Positions 16,375 to 25,979 of a stretch of 64,000 nt of DNA are shown here, in pieces. Source of the stretch: Algoriphagus sp. A40 (GTDB lineage: Bacteria > Bacteroidota > Bacteroidia > Cytophagales > Cyclobacteriaceae); the NCBI RefSeq assembly GCF_002002735.1, contig NZ_MUNY01000048.1, forward strand, positions 180,402 to 244,401. Direction: 5' to 3'. Both the position numbers and the translations under genes were made by a program. The notes beneath the pieces were generated by a model. The model ran no database searches and was not told the origin of the DNA. It saw nothing but the letters and a program-made list of their open reading frames with translations. Every line of letters starts with the position of its first letter. The first letter of the stretch is position 1.

Positions 16375-17418
16375 ATGAAGCTCTTTTGCAACGCGATACT
16401 GCTCCTTATGATGTTTCAATCATCACTCTTGGCACAGGGCAATTCTGCCACTGCAAGCTATGTTTGCCCTCCATGTGGCAGTTCGTGTGATGCGCAGATT
16501 TTCTCCAAGCCGGGTACCTGCCCGCATTGCAATATGACATTAGTAGAAATGAATCAGATCAAGAAAATTGCTTTTTACCTTCAGGATGGGGTAGAGGTTT
16601 TAGATTTTGCGGGACCCATGGAGGTATTTTCCTACGCAGGATATGAAGTGTTCACAGTTTCAAAGACCAAAGAGCTGATCAAGTCGCAGGGAATTTTGAA
16701 AGTGATTCCAGACTATTCGATCGACGATGCACCGAAGGCCGACATCTTGGCATTTTTCGGTGGAAATGCTGGCCGGGCTTATCAGGATTCCGCAGTTATT
16801 GACTGGATCAAAAACCAAACAGAGGTAGAATACCACTTTTCAGTTTGTACCGGAGCTTTTATGCTGGCGGAGGCTGGGATTTTGGATGGGAAAAAGGCGA
16901 CCACTTTCCACAATTCACTGAACAGCCTGGAGGAAAATTATCCCAAAATTGAAGTGCTTCGCGAGGTTCGTTTTGTGGACAATGGAAAGGTGGTAACTAC
17001 AGCAGGAATTTCGGCTGGTATCGACGGTGCACTGCATTTGGTAGCGAAGTTTCAGGGTCTCAATGCTGCCAGGAGAACGGCATTTTACATGGAATATGAC
17101 AATTGGGTGCCTGGAGATGGGCTGGTCCTTTCCGGCGATAATCCCTACCAGTTTGCCACGGTCGGTCCAGAATTGACTGATTTTGTGGGGATGTATTCGC
17201 ATTTTAAGGATGGGGATTTTGAGTTGAGTTTAAATCAAAAAGACCAAACGCTCTATGCTAAGATTCGTGGGGTGAATTATCCGATTTTTCATGAATACGA
17301 GGACGTTTTCAGCGATGTCGAGGGCGGTGAGTTGATATATTTTCAAAGAGGGGAAAACGGAAAAATCAACGGATATAAAGTGGAACCTGAAGGAGAGGTT
17401 TTTCCGAAATTGAATTAG
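16375..17418 (+). CDS. Exported DJ-1/PfpI protein with N-terminal heavy-metal-binding domain
   Basis: A 347-residue protein with a signal peptide (LLMMFQSSLLAQG). A cysteine-rich module (YVCPPCGSSCDAQIF, then GTCPHCNMTL, residues about 29-60) matches the heavy-metal-binding domain. A DJ-1/PfpI domain follows (IKKIAFYLQDGVEVLDFAGP; nucleophile region FSVCTGAFMLAEAGILDGKK; TTAGISAGIDGALHLV), then a C-terminal tail of about 90 residues (YSHFKDGDFELSLNQKDQTL) resembling a DUF3471-like domain. The combination is unusual. It sits behind the GlxA-type regulator, which has the same domain. Its activity is unknown. Confidence 0.8.
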   Translation: MKLFCNAILLLMMFQSSLLAQGNSATASYVCPPCGSSCDAQIFSKPGTCPHCNMTLVEMNQIKKIAFYLQDGVEVLDFAGPMEVFSYAGYEVFTVSKTKELIKSQGILKVIPDYSIDDAPKADILAFFGGNAGRAYQDSAVIDWIKNQTEVEYHFSVCTGAFMLAEAGILDGKKATTFHNSLNSLEENYPKIEVLREVRFVDNGKVVTTAGISAGIDGALHLVAKFQGLNAARRTAFYMEYDNWVPGDGLVLSGDNPYQFATVGPELTDFVGMYSHFKDGDFELSLNQKDQTLYAKIRGVNYPIFHEYEDVFSDVEGGELIYFQRGENGKINGYKVEPEGEVFPKLN

Positions 17419-17477
17419 GCAAACCTTTGAATTCTGAACCTTTTAAATTAACCCATTGCAGGGTAATCTATCAAAAG

Positions 17478-17511
17478 AAAAATCCCTCTAGCTGTTAACT
17501 AGGGGGATTTT
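17478..17511 (+). terminator. Terminator after DJ-1/PfpI gene
   Basis: Stem AAAATCCCTCTAG / CTAGGGGGATTTT with a 7-base loop (one G-T pair), ending in T residues, about 60 bases after the stop at 17418. Confidence 0.7.
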
Positions 17512-17601
17512 CGTCATTTGAACCTTTCCAGCTTCTTATTCAACTTTTTTTAATTCAGCACATCGAACATCGAAAAATCCGAAATCCGACATCCGAAATC
17601 G

Positions 17602-20600
17602 TTATTTTTCCATCGGATGAGCTTTCAAAAGTTCGTCAGGACTATAGAAACCTTCTTTCCCTTTTACTTCCTCCCGGATTTGCTTCACGAGATCAGGTGA
17701 AATCGGAGAAGCTTGGTTGCCAAAAGAGTTTCTGACATAGGTGAGTACTGCAGCCACTTCAGAATCATTGAGCATGCCTTCGAAAGGAGTCATCGGTACT
17801 TGTCCAGGATACTCTCTGCCAGCAACATTGATCGGTCCCAAAAGCCCCTTGAGGACGAGTTTGATCAATCGCTCAGGACTTCCGGTCACCCAAGGTGTGC
17901 CACGAAGTGGAGGGAATTGCGAAGCGCTCAAGCCTCCGCCGTCAGGTTGGTGGCAGGTACTGCAGAATCCTTCACGGGCATAGATTTCCTTTCCTAAGAC
18001 GAAGAGTTCCCGATCAGAACCGGTAAGAGAAGATTTCACGTCCTCTTCTTTTTTCTCCCGAACAGAAAGTCCGTTCAGGTGGGCAACAGCGGTTTCAAGC
18101 GTGCCTGGAATCCAGGTTTTGTCTTTTGGCTGTTTTTCTGCCTCTGCCAAAATCGGCAAGCCAGTTTCTCTCGGAAGCCAGGAAGCTGCAGCGATTGCTT
18201 CCATTCTGACCCGACCATGTGGATCTTTGGCCGATGCCATCAGAAGTTCTGGCTGATCTTTTACCTGATGTCCGGTGTAACGCAAGACACGGGTTGCCGC
18301 AGCTCTTGCCCGATAGTCTTTTGCATTAAGCAATTGCTTCAATAGATCTTGATCCACTTGATTGATTCCCCAAGTCACCCAAAGTCCTTCGAGCAAGTTG
18401 TGTTCGTAGGTTGGATCGTTTTTGTCGAGGGTTTGAGTCCAGCTTTGTACCGCTGCAAAAACTTCGGCTTTGTCACGTCCCCGAAGTTCACGGCGGGTTC
18501 GGTAGCGAGTTCGGTACTCAGGAAGTTTCAGATTTTCCAACAATTCAGGAATGGTAGCACCGTCGATTTTTGCAGGAGTTACCAAAGGTCGTGATGGATA
18601 AGTAACCCGGTAAATTCTTCCATGCACGTGGTCCCGAAGCGGATCGCGGGCATTGTGCTGCATGTGGCCGATCAGGATGTTGTGCCAATCCACGACATAA
18701 AGTGATCCGTCGGGAGCAATTTCCATATCCACAGGTCTGAAGTTACGATCGGTAGACACGATCAGGTCCTGCCTCCATTTGGTAGTGAACCCGACAGTAT
18801 CCTCGAATACCTGATGCTGTTTGGTTCCCAAGAAGCCGATGGTATTGTTGATGATCAAGTCTCCTTGGACATCATCCGGGAAGTGTCTGCTGTGAATAAA
18901 CTCCAGTCCAGATGTAGGGCGGACTAAGTGGGCTTTTTCTATCAGGTTAGGGCCTTTGAAATTTCCGTTTCCATAGCGTGGCAAAGTTGATCCAGGAAGC
19001 ATCCAGTTGACATTGGGTCCTGAGGTTTCGGCATAGAAGTTTTGTCCCCAGCTGTCAAAAGCAATGCCCCAAGGGTTGGGAATGCTGACCTGGTTGACGC
19101 GTTCCAGCTTGTGCCGTTTGGGTTCGTACCGGTAAAATCCGCCGTTGGTGGCGCGAACCGGGCCATAGGAAGTTTCCACATTTGTATGAAGAAAAACCCC
19201 TTCAGCCATGTAAATGGCACCGGATTCATCCGTGGTGAAAGCCGAAATGGCGTGGTGGGTATCATGATCGTCAAATCCGCTCAGAAGGACTTCTTTGCGG
19301 TCTGCCTTGTCATCTCCGTTTTCATCCACCAAAAGAATCAGGTTGTTTCCCTGAGAGACATAGACACCTTCTGGTGCGATCTCAAATCCCACCGGAATGT
19401 GCAGATTGTCCGCAAAAGTAGTTTGCTTGTCTGCCTTTCCATCTCCATCGGTGTCCTCTAAAATGATGAGTTTGTCCTGAGGTCTTTGATCTCCAGGTCT
19501 GTAGTGTGGATAGCTTGGCATGGTCGCAACCCAAAGTCGGCCTTTGTTGTCAAAGGAAAGCTGAACAGGATTGGCGAGGTCTGCAAATTCGCTTTCGGAA
19601 GCAAACAGGTCAATCTTGTAACCTTCGGGTACTTTGATGGTTTTTAAGGCATCTTCTCCATACTTATACTCCAGGCTACCGTTTGCTTCAGGATTGTAAT
19701 TGGTCTCGACCTCCGGTAGGCTGCGTGTTTTGGCATCGGCTGCGGCAAGGTCTTTGACTTTTCCGGAAGTGGCTTCCCAGATTGCGGTATCCCGAATGGC
19801 AGTCATCTGCCGGATTTTTTCCAGTTCGAAAGGATAGTTGTCCGGTCCAAATGGATCGTATCGGCGGCCAAAGACATGTACTCCGTTAGGGATTTTATAG
19901 TCGTTGGTCCACATCCAGTTTTTCTCCATCACTGCTTGATGAATTAGATCCCGGTTAGCCTCAGCTTTTCGGTCTTCTTTTCCAAATAGCTTATCTGCCA
20001 GGAGGACTGCCAATTTTTCATAGCCTTTTTCATTCATCTGGGAACCATCAATTGTCAGAGGATCGGCTGATTCTTCATACCAATCTTGGCTTGGGGTAAA
20101 AGCATCCACAAATACCAGTTCGTGCTTTGTCGCCAATTCGCGCATGGCATCTGTGTAAAGCTTGAGGTTCTCGTTTTCCTTTTTTCCGTCTGGAACATCT
20201 TTGAAAGCTGTGATGTCCTCAAAAGCGATCGGAGAAACCAAGGCCAATTGGGGAGCGGATTTGCCATTGTATTTCTGGGCTTTGGAATGCAAAATCCAGG
20301 CTTCAAGTTCAGCTTTGTAGTTTTCCAGTCCCTCAGGGCCTTGGAAGGATTCATTGAACCCAAAAAATCCAACCACGATATCTGCCTGAAGTCGGGTCAG
20401 CCATTGATCGGGCTTTTCCAGATGCCCTTCGCTGCCGGATGGAGTTGCATATTCATTTTGAAAATCTTCGGCTCCGGGAAAAGCCCAGGGATCATTGGTT
20501 CCTGATCGCGGTCTAAAGCCGGGGGTGTCACCCGGATCGCTGAGATTCCTTATATATAAGGTGCTGTCAGGAAAGCGGAGGTGCATTTCGGTCTCGAAAA

Positions 20601-20757
20601 GTCCGTACTCCTGCATGCGAGAACCCAGATTGTTTCCCACTAGAGTGATATGGGAATTTTTCCGGAGCTCAAGAGTTTTTTCTTTGGTACAGCTTGAAAA
20701 AATTAGAATGGAAATAAAGAAAATAAGCGGAACTGGAGATAATCTGGAATGTGTCAT
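17602..20757 (-). CDS. Four-part lipoprotein: SGNH hydrolase, PVC-type propeller, HEAT-like, cytochrome c
   Basis: A 1051-residue protein with a lipoprotein signal (LIFFISILIFSSCTKEK). Residues about 30-270 form an SGNH/GDSL-like domain (HITLVGNNLGSRMQEYGLFE, VVGFFGFNESFQG). Residues about 370-730 form the membrane-bound-dehydrogenase-type beta propeller of PVC-like cytochrome proteins (GYKIDLFASE, NKGRLWVATMPSYP, PDGSLYVVDWHN). A helical HEAT-like region follows (YRARAAATRVLRYTG, HGRVRMEAIAAASWL). A c-type cytochrome closes it, with CSTCH at 932-936 and a likely distal Met in VPMTPF. It is a periplasmic, probably electron-transferring oxidase of a carbohydrate. Divergent from SusC, with operator-like repeats between. 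Confidence 0.82.
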   Translation of the reverse strand: MTHSRLSPVPLIFFISILIFSSCTKEKTLELRKNSHITLVGNNLGSRMQEYGLFETEMHLRFPDSTLYIRNLSDPGDTPGFRPRSGTNDPWAFPGAEDFQNEYATPSGSEGHLEKPDQWLTRLQADIVVGFFGFNESFQGPEGLENYKAELEAWILHSKAQKYNGKSAPQLALVSPIAFEDITAFKDVPDGKKENENLKLYTDAMRELATKHELVFVDAFTPSQDWYEESADPLTIDGSQMNEKGYEKLAVLLADKLFGKEDRKAEANRDLIHQAVMEKNWMWTNDYKIPNGVHVFGRRYDPFGPDNYPFELEKIRQMTAIRDTAIWEATSGKVKDLAAADAKTRSLPEVETNYNPEANGSLEYKYGEDALKTIKVPEGYKIDLFASESEFADLANPVQLSFDNKGRLWVATMPSYPHYRPGDQRPQDKLIILEDTDGDGKADKQTTFADNLHIPVGFEIAPEGVYVSQGNNLILLVDENGDDKADRKEVLLSGFDDHDTHHAISAFTTDESGAIYMAEGVFLHTNVETSYGPVRATNGGFYRYEPKRHKLERVNQVSIPNPWGIAFDSWGQNFYAETSGPNVNWMLPGSTLPRYGNGNFKGPNLIEKAHLVRPTSGLEFIHSRHFPDDVQGDLIINNTIGFLGTKQHQVFEDTVGFTTKWRQDLIVSTDRNFRPVDMEIAPDGSLYVVDWHNILIGHMQHNARDPLRDHVHGRIYRVTYPSRPLVTPAKIDGATIPELLENLKLPEYRTRYRTRRELRGRDKAEVFAAVQSWTQTLDKNDPTYEHNLLEGLWVTWGINQVDQDLLKQLLNAKDYRARAAATRVLRYTGHQVKDQPELLMASAKDPHGRVRMEAIAAASWLPRETGLPILAEAEKQPKDKTWIPGTLETAVAHLNGLSVREKKEEDVKSSLTGSDRELFVLGKEIYAREGFCSTCHQPDGGGLSASQFPPLRGTPWVTGSPERLIKLVLKGLLGPINVAGREYPGQVPMTPFEGMLNDSEVAAVLTYVRNSFGNQASPISPDLVKQIREEVKGKEGFYSPDELLKAHPMEK

Positions 20758-21119
20758 AGGGTTGATTGCATTAGGGCTTAATTATAGGGAGAAAGGTGGG
20801 AATTTTCAACTCCTGAATATATAGGAGTGTTATAGGTCAATTAAAAAAATGAGGAGTTGGGAAAATAAGTTTGTATTCCTAAGATAGTTTATATATCAAA
20901 CTCTGTCCTGCAGTATCCTGTTAAAATTTAAAATTATATAATCGGATTTTTTAGAGTTTGGTTAGAGAATCAAATTGATTTTTAAATAACATCTGTCCTG
21001 CTCTGTCCTGCTGTAAAAGATTGGTTTTTAGGAGTATTTGCAGGATTGGGCAGGATAGGATCAAATTTTTATATGGTGTAATTGGAGAGAATTAATTCAA
21101 TTAACAAAAACCCGTCTAT
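20758..21119. promoter_or_regulatory. Divergent control region between cytochrome gene and susC
   Basis: An AT-rich 362-base gap that must contain both promoters. Three tandem AGGACAG-type sites occupy 20903-21060 (separate entry). Nothing else was recognised. Confidence 0.5.
20903..21060. promoter_or_regulatory. Array of AGGACAG/AGGATA direct-repeat operator sites
   Basis: Three paired sites. The first is CTGTCCTGCAGTATCCTGTT (20903-20922). At 20993-21013 CTGTCCTG occurs twice, 10-11 bases apart. At 21041-21060 is CAGGATTGGGCAGGATAGGA, in the opposite orientation. In each pair the AGGAYA cores are one helical turn apart. Regulator unknown; a GntR or LacI-type sugar regulator is inferred from the same element in the rhamnose locus. 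Confidence 0.6.
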
Positions 21120-24100
21120 ATGAAAAACCATTATCTATCTAAGATAAAAATCCGGCTCATCGGGTTTTTATTGCTTATGTTTTGCATAAGCGTTACGAGT
21201 TTTGGGCAGACATTATCTGTCCAGGGTGTAGTGACATCCGAAGGGGAGCCTGTGCCAGGTGCCTTAGTGTTAGTTAAAGGCACACAAAGAGGAACTGTTA
21301 CTGATATTGATGGTAATTATACCATCAACGCAGCTGCCGGAGAGATCTTAGTTGTGAGCTTTGTTGGCTACAACACCAAGGAGGTGCCTGTGGTAGGTGG
21401 ACAGACTACCTATGATGTCGTCCTGGATCTTTCTACTTCCGACCTCTCAGAGGTGGTAGTCGTAGGCTATGGCAGCCAAATCAAGAAAGAATTAACCGGA
21501 GCGATCCAGTCAGTCTCGGGAAAGGATCTCCAAGACATGCCGGTGTCATCTGTCGCTCAAAAGCTTCAGGGAAGACTGGCCGGGGTGCAGATCAATCAGA
21601 CCACAGGCCGTCCCGGTCAGGGAATGAACGTACGGATCAGAGGGCAGCTGTCTGTGTCCGGAGGTAGCCAGCCGCTCTACGTAGTGGATGGTTTTCCGAT
21701 TTCAGGAGATATTAACTCCATTAACCCTGACGAAATTCAGGACATTACTGTGCTGAAGGATGCGGCCTCTACCTCTCTCTATGGATCTAGAGCGGCAAAC
21801 GGTGTGGTGTTGATCACCACTAAGAAAGGCACAAAAGGGGTGACCAATGTGAATCTTAATGTCTACACTGGTTTTCAAGAAGTGCCTGAGCAGGGAAGGC
21901 TAGAGATGATGAACGCAGAGGAATTCGCCCAGTTTAAAAATGAATACTACACAGATGCTGGTCAGGTAGTTCCTGATGCATTCAAAGATCCGTCTTCTTA
22001 CAGGGACAAGAATAATGACTGGTATGATGCGGTTCTTCAGACTGCTCCAATTACCAGTTACAACCTGACGGTAACTTCAAATAAAGAGAAAGTAAATACT
22101 GCTGTAATCGCCGGGCTCTTCGACCAAAAAGGTGTGTTGATCAATTCTGACTACAAACGTTTTTCGATGAGACTGAATACGGACTATGCAATCTCAGACA
22201 AAGTAAACATCGGGGTGAATGTGGCACCAAACTATGTGGTCGACAACACACCGCGTTCCGATGGAGATAGAGGTACAGGTATTCTTTTCAATGCGCTCCA
22301 TACTTGGCCGATCATGGATATCTATGACGCGAACGGCGAGTTGACTTATTTCAACAGATTGCCTGCCAATACAGGTAACATCTTTGCCTATCCAAACTGG
22401 GTGAGAGCATCTGAAGAAATTACCAATGAAACCAAGGTGTTTAACATCCTGGCCAACACGTATGTAGAATGGAAGCCAATCAAGGGGCTTTCCCTAAAAT
22501 CTACCTTCAATACAGAGATTCGGAACTCAAATTATTTCTGGTTTAACCCGTCCACAGCGACTAATCAAATCAACGTGGCAATCCCGACCATTGCGGTGTC
22601 TATCAGAGAAGATTTTCAGGATCTTACTTGGTTGAATGAGAACATTGCTACCTACGATTGGACCAGAAATGACCATACCTTCCAGATTTTGGCAGGTTTT
22701 TCAAATCAAAGATTCAGAAGTGATCGCACCAGAATTCAGGCCGATACCTACGCGGATGACCGACTCCCAACCATCCAAGGTGCTTTGAATATCAACCGCG
22801 GAGGAACAAACAACGGAGTAAACGAATGGGGGTTGACTTCGCTTTTTTCAAGACTGACTTATAATTATAAAGGCAAGTACCTCTTGACCGGTTCAATAAG
22901 AGGTGATGGATCTTCCCGATTTGGATCTGAAAACAGATGGGGTGTTTTCCCTTCTGTTTCCGCAGGCTGGGTACTCTCTGATGAAGGATTTCTTTCAGAT
23001 GGTGGGCTAATTTCATTTACCAAGTTGAGAGCATCTTATGGTATCACTGGTAACAACAACATCGGTAACTATACCCAATACGCCTTGGTAAACAATACGG
23101 TCAATGTGGCCTTTGGTAACAATGTGACTCCAGGGGCTGCCGTTACATCCCTGAACAACAGTAATTTGGGATGGGAAACCACCGCGCAATTTGACTTGGG
23201 CTTGGACTTGGGACTCTGGGATGACCGGGTGTCGTTTGTGTATGACTTTTATACCAAAAATACCACCAACCTCCTCTATGCTGTTCAGATTGCACAGGAA
23301 TCAGGTTTCGGCAACTACAATGATAACATTGGAGAGATCAAGTTCTGGGGCCATGAGTTTTCTATCAACGCAATTGCCGTTAGCACGGCCAACTTCCGCT
23401 GGAACGTCAACGCCAACATATCCTTCAACAGAAATGAAGTGTTGTCACTCGCAGAGGGAATTGACAGAGTATATGGATCATTCCACATTACCCAGGTAGG
23501 TCAGCCATTCGGCCAATTTTATGGCATGGTGAAGGAAGGAAACTATGCTAATGCGGAAGATCTAGCAAACTCTCCGATCATCCCCGGCAGATCTACCGTC
23601 GGAAGTATCAAGCTGAAAGACGTAAACGGTGACGGTGTGATTTCTTACGGTGGCGACAAGGATGACCGGGCTATCATCGGCAATCCATTCCCTGATTTTG
23701 TTTACGGTATTGTGAACAATTTTACCTTCAAAAATTTTGATGCCAGCATCACAGCTTCTGGATCGGAGGGAAATCAGCTTTGGATGAGACACCTTTACAG
23801 CACAGCCAACTTGGACGGTGTGTTCAATATGGTAAGAAAAGCTACTGACCGCTTCAGATCACCGGAAGATCCAGGAGACGGAATTTTTGGAACAACTGTA
23901 GGTGGAGGTAATGTGACGGGTGTGGAACGTGACTGGAACAACAGCAATTTTGTTTGGGACGCTTCTTATTTTACCATCAGAAATATCACCATTGGGTATT
24001 CCTTTAAAAATCTTGGAAAATCTATCAAGTCAGCGCGGATTTACGCCTCAGGCCAAAACCTGTGGGTGTTCACTCCTTACTGGGGAGGATCAAATCCTGA

Positions 24101-24215
24101 GGTGAGTATGCAAGGTGATGGTCTGGGTGACGGCGGTAACCTGAGCCCTGGAGTTGACTTGTCAGCTTATCCTGTGCCACGCACGATTACATTTGGTGCC
24201 AACATCACCTTTTAA
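21120..24215 (+). CDS. SusC/RagA family TonB-linked outer membrane transporter
   Basis: A 1031-residue protein. Signal peptide (about 1-29), carboxypeptidase-regulatory-like domain (LSVQGVVTSEGEPVPGALVL, residues 30-115), SusC motif region DLSEVVVVGYGSQIKKELTG, TonB plug (DMPVSSVAQKLQGRLAGVQI, VRIRGQLSVSGGSQPLYVVD), then a long beta barrel ending in an aromatic-rich strand (PRTITFGANITF). It imports oligosaccharides or other large molecules using TonB energy, with the SusD-like lipoprotein encoded 44 bp downstream. Length is normal. The cargo is unknown, but neighbouring oxidases and DUF1080 hydrolase suggest a glycoside. Confidence 0.95.
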   Translation: MKNHYLSKIKIRLIGFLLLMFCISVTSFGQTLSVQGVVTSEGEPVPGALVLVKGTQRGTVTDIDGNYTINAAAGEILVVSFVGYNTKEVPVVGGQTTYDVVLDLSTSDLSEVVVVGYGSQIKKELTGAIQSVSGKDLQDMPVSSVAQKLQGRLAGVQINQTTGRPGQGMNVRIRGQLSVSGGSQPLYVVDGFPISGDINSINPDEIQDITVLKDAASTSLYGSRAANGVVLITTKKGTKGVTNVNLNVYTGFQEVPEQGRLEMMNAEEFAQFKNEYYTDAGQVVPDAFKDPSSYRDKNNDWYDAVLQTAPITSYNLTVTSNKEKVNTAVIAGLFDQKGVLINSDYKRFSMRLNTDYAISDKVNIGVNVAPNYVVDNTPRSDGDRGTGILFNALHTWPIMDIYDANGELTYFNRLPANTGNIFAYPNWVRASEEITNETKVFNILANTYVEWKPIKGLSLKSTFNTEIRNSNYFWFNPSTATNQINVAIPTIAVSIREDFQDLTWLNENIATYDWTRNDHTFQILAGFSNQRFRSDRTRIQADTYADDRLPTIQGALNINRGGTNNGVNEWGLTSLFSRLTYNYKGKYLLTGSIRGDGSSRFGSENRWGVFPSVSAGWVLSDEGFLSDGGLISFTKLRASYGITGNNNIGNYTQYALVNNTVNVAFGNNVTPGAAVTSLNNSNLGWETTAQFDLGLDLGLWDDRVSFVYDFYTKNTTNLLYAVQIAQESGFGNYNDNIGEIKFWGHEFSINAIAVSTANFRWNVNANISFNRNEVLSLAEGIDRVYGSFHITQVGQPFGQFYGMVKEGNYANAEDLANSPIIPGRSTVGSIKLKDVNGDGVISYGGDKDDRAIIGNPFPDFVYGIVNNFTFKNFDASITASGSEGNQLWMRHLYSTANLDGVFNMVRKATDRFRSPEDPGDGIFGTTVGGGNVTGVERDWNNSNFVWDASYFTIRNITIGYSFKNLGKSIKSARIYASGQNLWVFTPYWGGSNPEVSMQGDGLGDGGNLSPGVDLSAYPVPRTITFGANITF

Positions 24216-24259
24216 TCTGACGGACCAGACCCTATAATTCACCTTCAAACGAAAAGAAA

Positions 24260-25765
24260 ATGAAAAAATATATCATAGGATTAGTTGCGGCGAGTTTGTT
24301 TCTCACGAGCTGCGAAGATTTTCTGACTGTGGTTCCCGAGACATCTTTGAGCTCGGCCACCTTCTTTAAAACCCAAAAGGATTTTGAACAGGCTGTGAAT
24401 GCGACGTATGCCCCGCTTAGGACCATTGTCAATGACCGGGCTTGGCTCTTGGGTGAAATGCACTCGGATAACACCTACTATGCACGAAATCCATTGTTCG
24501 GAGCGGTGGATCCCCAAGAAGATTTGGCGGATTTTTCGATCCTGGTTTCCAGTGGAACTGCTCCAAATGTTCACTTGCTCAATCAGTGGAGACAGGATTA
24601 CCTGATCATCGCCAGAGCCAACCAGGTTTTGGCTTTGATCGATGGGGTGGAGTTTGACGAAGCTGTCAAAGGCAACCTCAAAGGGCAGGCTATGTTCCTG
24701 AGAGCATACGCCTATTTTGAACTAGCCAGGCATTGGGGAAGTGTTCCCTTGCACCTAACTCCTGTAACGGTCCGGGCTGAAGCGGCTTTGGAGCTGACTC
24801 CGGAAGCCGGGATCTACGCACAGATTGAAAGTGACTTGGTAGCTGCAATTCCGATGCTGAAAGACAAGGCTACGCAAGACCCGGGTCGTGTGACTTCAGG
24901 TGCTGCCCGTACGCTACTTGCAAACGTGTACATCAATCAGAAAAAATGGGCGGAAGCAGAGCAGATCCTGACTCCCGTAGTCACCGGCGGACAATATATC
25001 TTGATGCCGAGCTATGACATGGCGTTTTCTGAAAATGCTACGAACAAAAACAACACGGAGTCGGTATTTGAAGTCCAGTTTTTGGAAGGTGCCGCAGGCC
25101 TACAGGGGACTTTCATGTACCAATTCATGCCACGGCCGATCTCTGCAACAGAGCTACAGCCGATCATGGGTACCAACAACCCGCAAAACATCGACGGTGA
25201 AGGAAATAATATTCCTACTCCTGATATTATTGCGGCCTATGAGGCAGGCGATGTGAGAAAAGACTTTTCTATTGGAAATGTATTCTTAGCAGGGAGTGCG
25301 AGGAGCAACAAAAACTATCCTTATATCAAGAAGTTTCAAAGCAATCATTCCCAACACAACAACCATGGGATGAACTGGCCAGTCTATCGATATGCAGAGG
25401 TACTACTCTTCATGGCGGAAGCGCTTAATGAGCAAGGCAAATCAACCGAAGCAGCCGGATATCTCAACTTGGTTCGTCTGAGGGCTAAACTTGGCCCGAC
25501 TACTGCCTCCGGGCAAGCAAATCTTCGGGAGGCTATCTTCAAAGAAAGAAGAGTGGAGCTCGCGTTTGAAAATAAGCGCTGGTTTGACATTCAGCGCACA
25601 GACAGGATCCAAGAGATTATCGTTCCTTATGGTCAGCGGATCGTGGCCAATCCTCTGGCATACTATTATCCGGAAGGGGCAAAACCAAGACCGAACGTAT
25701 TTTCTAACATTAGCAAATTCTATCCATATCCCGCAGACGAAGCTAATTTAAGTCCTTATTTCTAA
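24260..25765 (+). CDS. SusD/RagB family surface lipoprotein
   Basis: A 501-residue protein with a lipoprotein signal (LVAASLFLTSCEDFLTVVPE; Cys18) and the classic SusD start. It has the helical core with TPR-like repeats (LKGQAMFLRAYAYFELARHW, RTLLANVYINQKKWAEAEQI) and a C-terminal RVELAFENKRWFDIQR motif. It caps the SusC transporter encoded directly upstream and binds the same substrate at the cell surface. A terminator follows. Confidence 0.95.
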   Translation: MKKYIIGLVAASLFLTSCEDFLTVVPETSLSSATFFKTQKDFEQAVNATYAPLRTIVNDRAWLLGEMHSDNTYYARNPLFGAVDPQEDLADFSILVSSGTAPNVHLLNQWRQDYLIIARANQVLALIDGVEFDEAVKGNLKGQAMFLRAYAYFELARHWGSVPLHLTPVTVRAEAALELTPEAGIYAQIESDLVAAIPMLKDKATQDPGRVTSGAARTLLANVYINQKKWAEAEQILTPVVTGGQYILMPSYDMAFSENATNKNNTESVFEVQFLEGAAGLQGTFMYQFMPRPISATELQPIMGTNNPQNIDGEGNNIPTPDIIAAYEAGDVRKDFSIGNVFLAGSARSNKNYPYIKKFQSNHSQHNNHGMNWPVYRYAEVLLFMAEALNEQGKSTEAAGYLNLVRLRAKLGPTTASGQANLREAIFKERRVELAFENKRWFDIQRTDRIQEIIVPYGQRIVANPLAYYYPEGAKPRPNVFSNISKFYPYPADEANLSPYF

Positions 25766-25786
25766 GTTGGTTTTCTTCAATTCAAA

Positions 25787-25840
25787 TAGCCCACAACCGG
25801 TAAGATTTTATAATCTGGAAGTTGTTGGGTTATTTTTTTT
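25787..25840 (+). terminator. Terminator after susC-susD
   Basis: An imperfect stem from TAGCCCACAAC to GTTGTTGGGTTA around a central loop, followed by eight T residues, 22 bases after the SusD stop. Confidence 0.65.
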
Positions 25841-25853
25841 CAAAGCAGAGATA

Positions 25854-25864
25854 GCAGGACAGTT
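25854..25864. promoter_or_regulatory. AGGACAG-type operator half-site
   Basis: GCAGGACAGTT lies about 120 bp before the cytochrome lipoprotein gene at 25980. It matches the core found upstream of susC and of the rhamnose permease; only one clear half is present. Confidence 0.4.
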
Positions 25865-25979
25865 AATTAAATGACAGAAAGTAAATAGCCTGCATGAATG
25901 GCTTTCAACCTACTTAAATATTTCTCAACTTGAACCTTATGAAATTTCACATACCTGCAATTCAATAATCCCAATAAAT

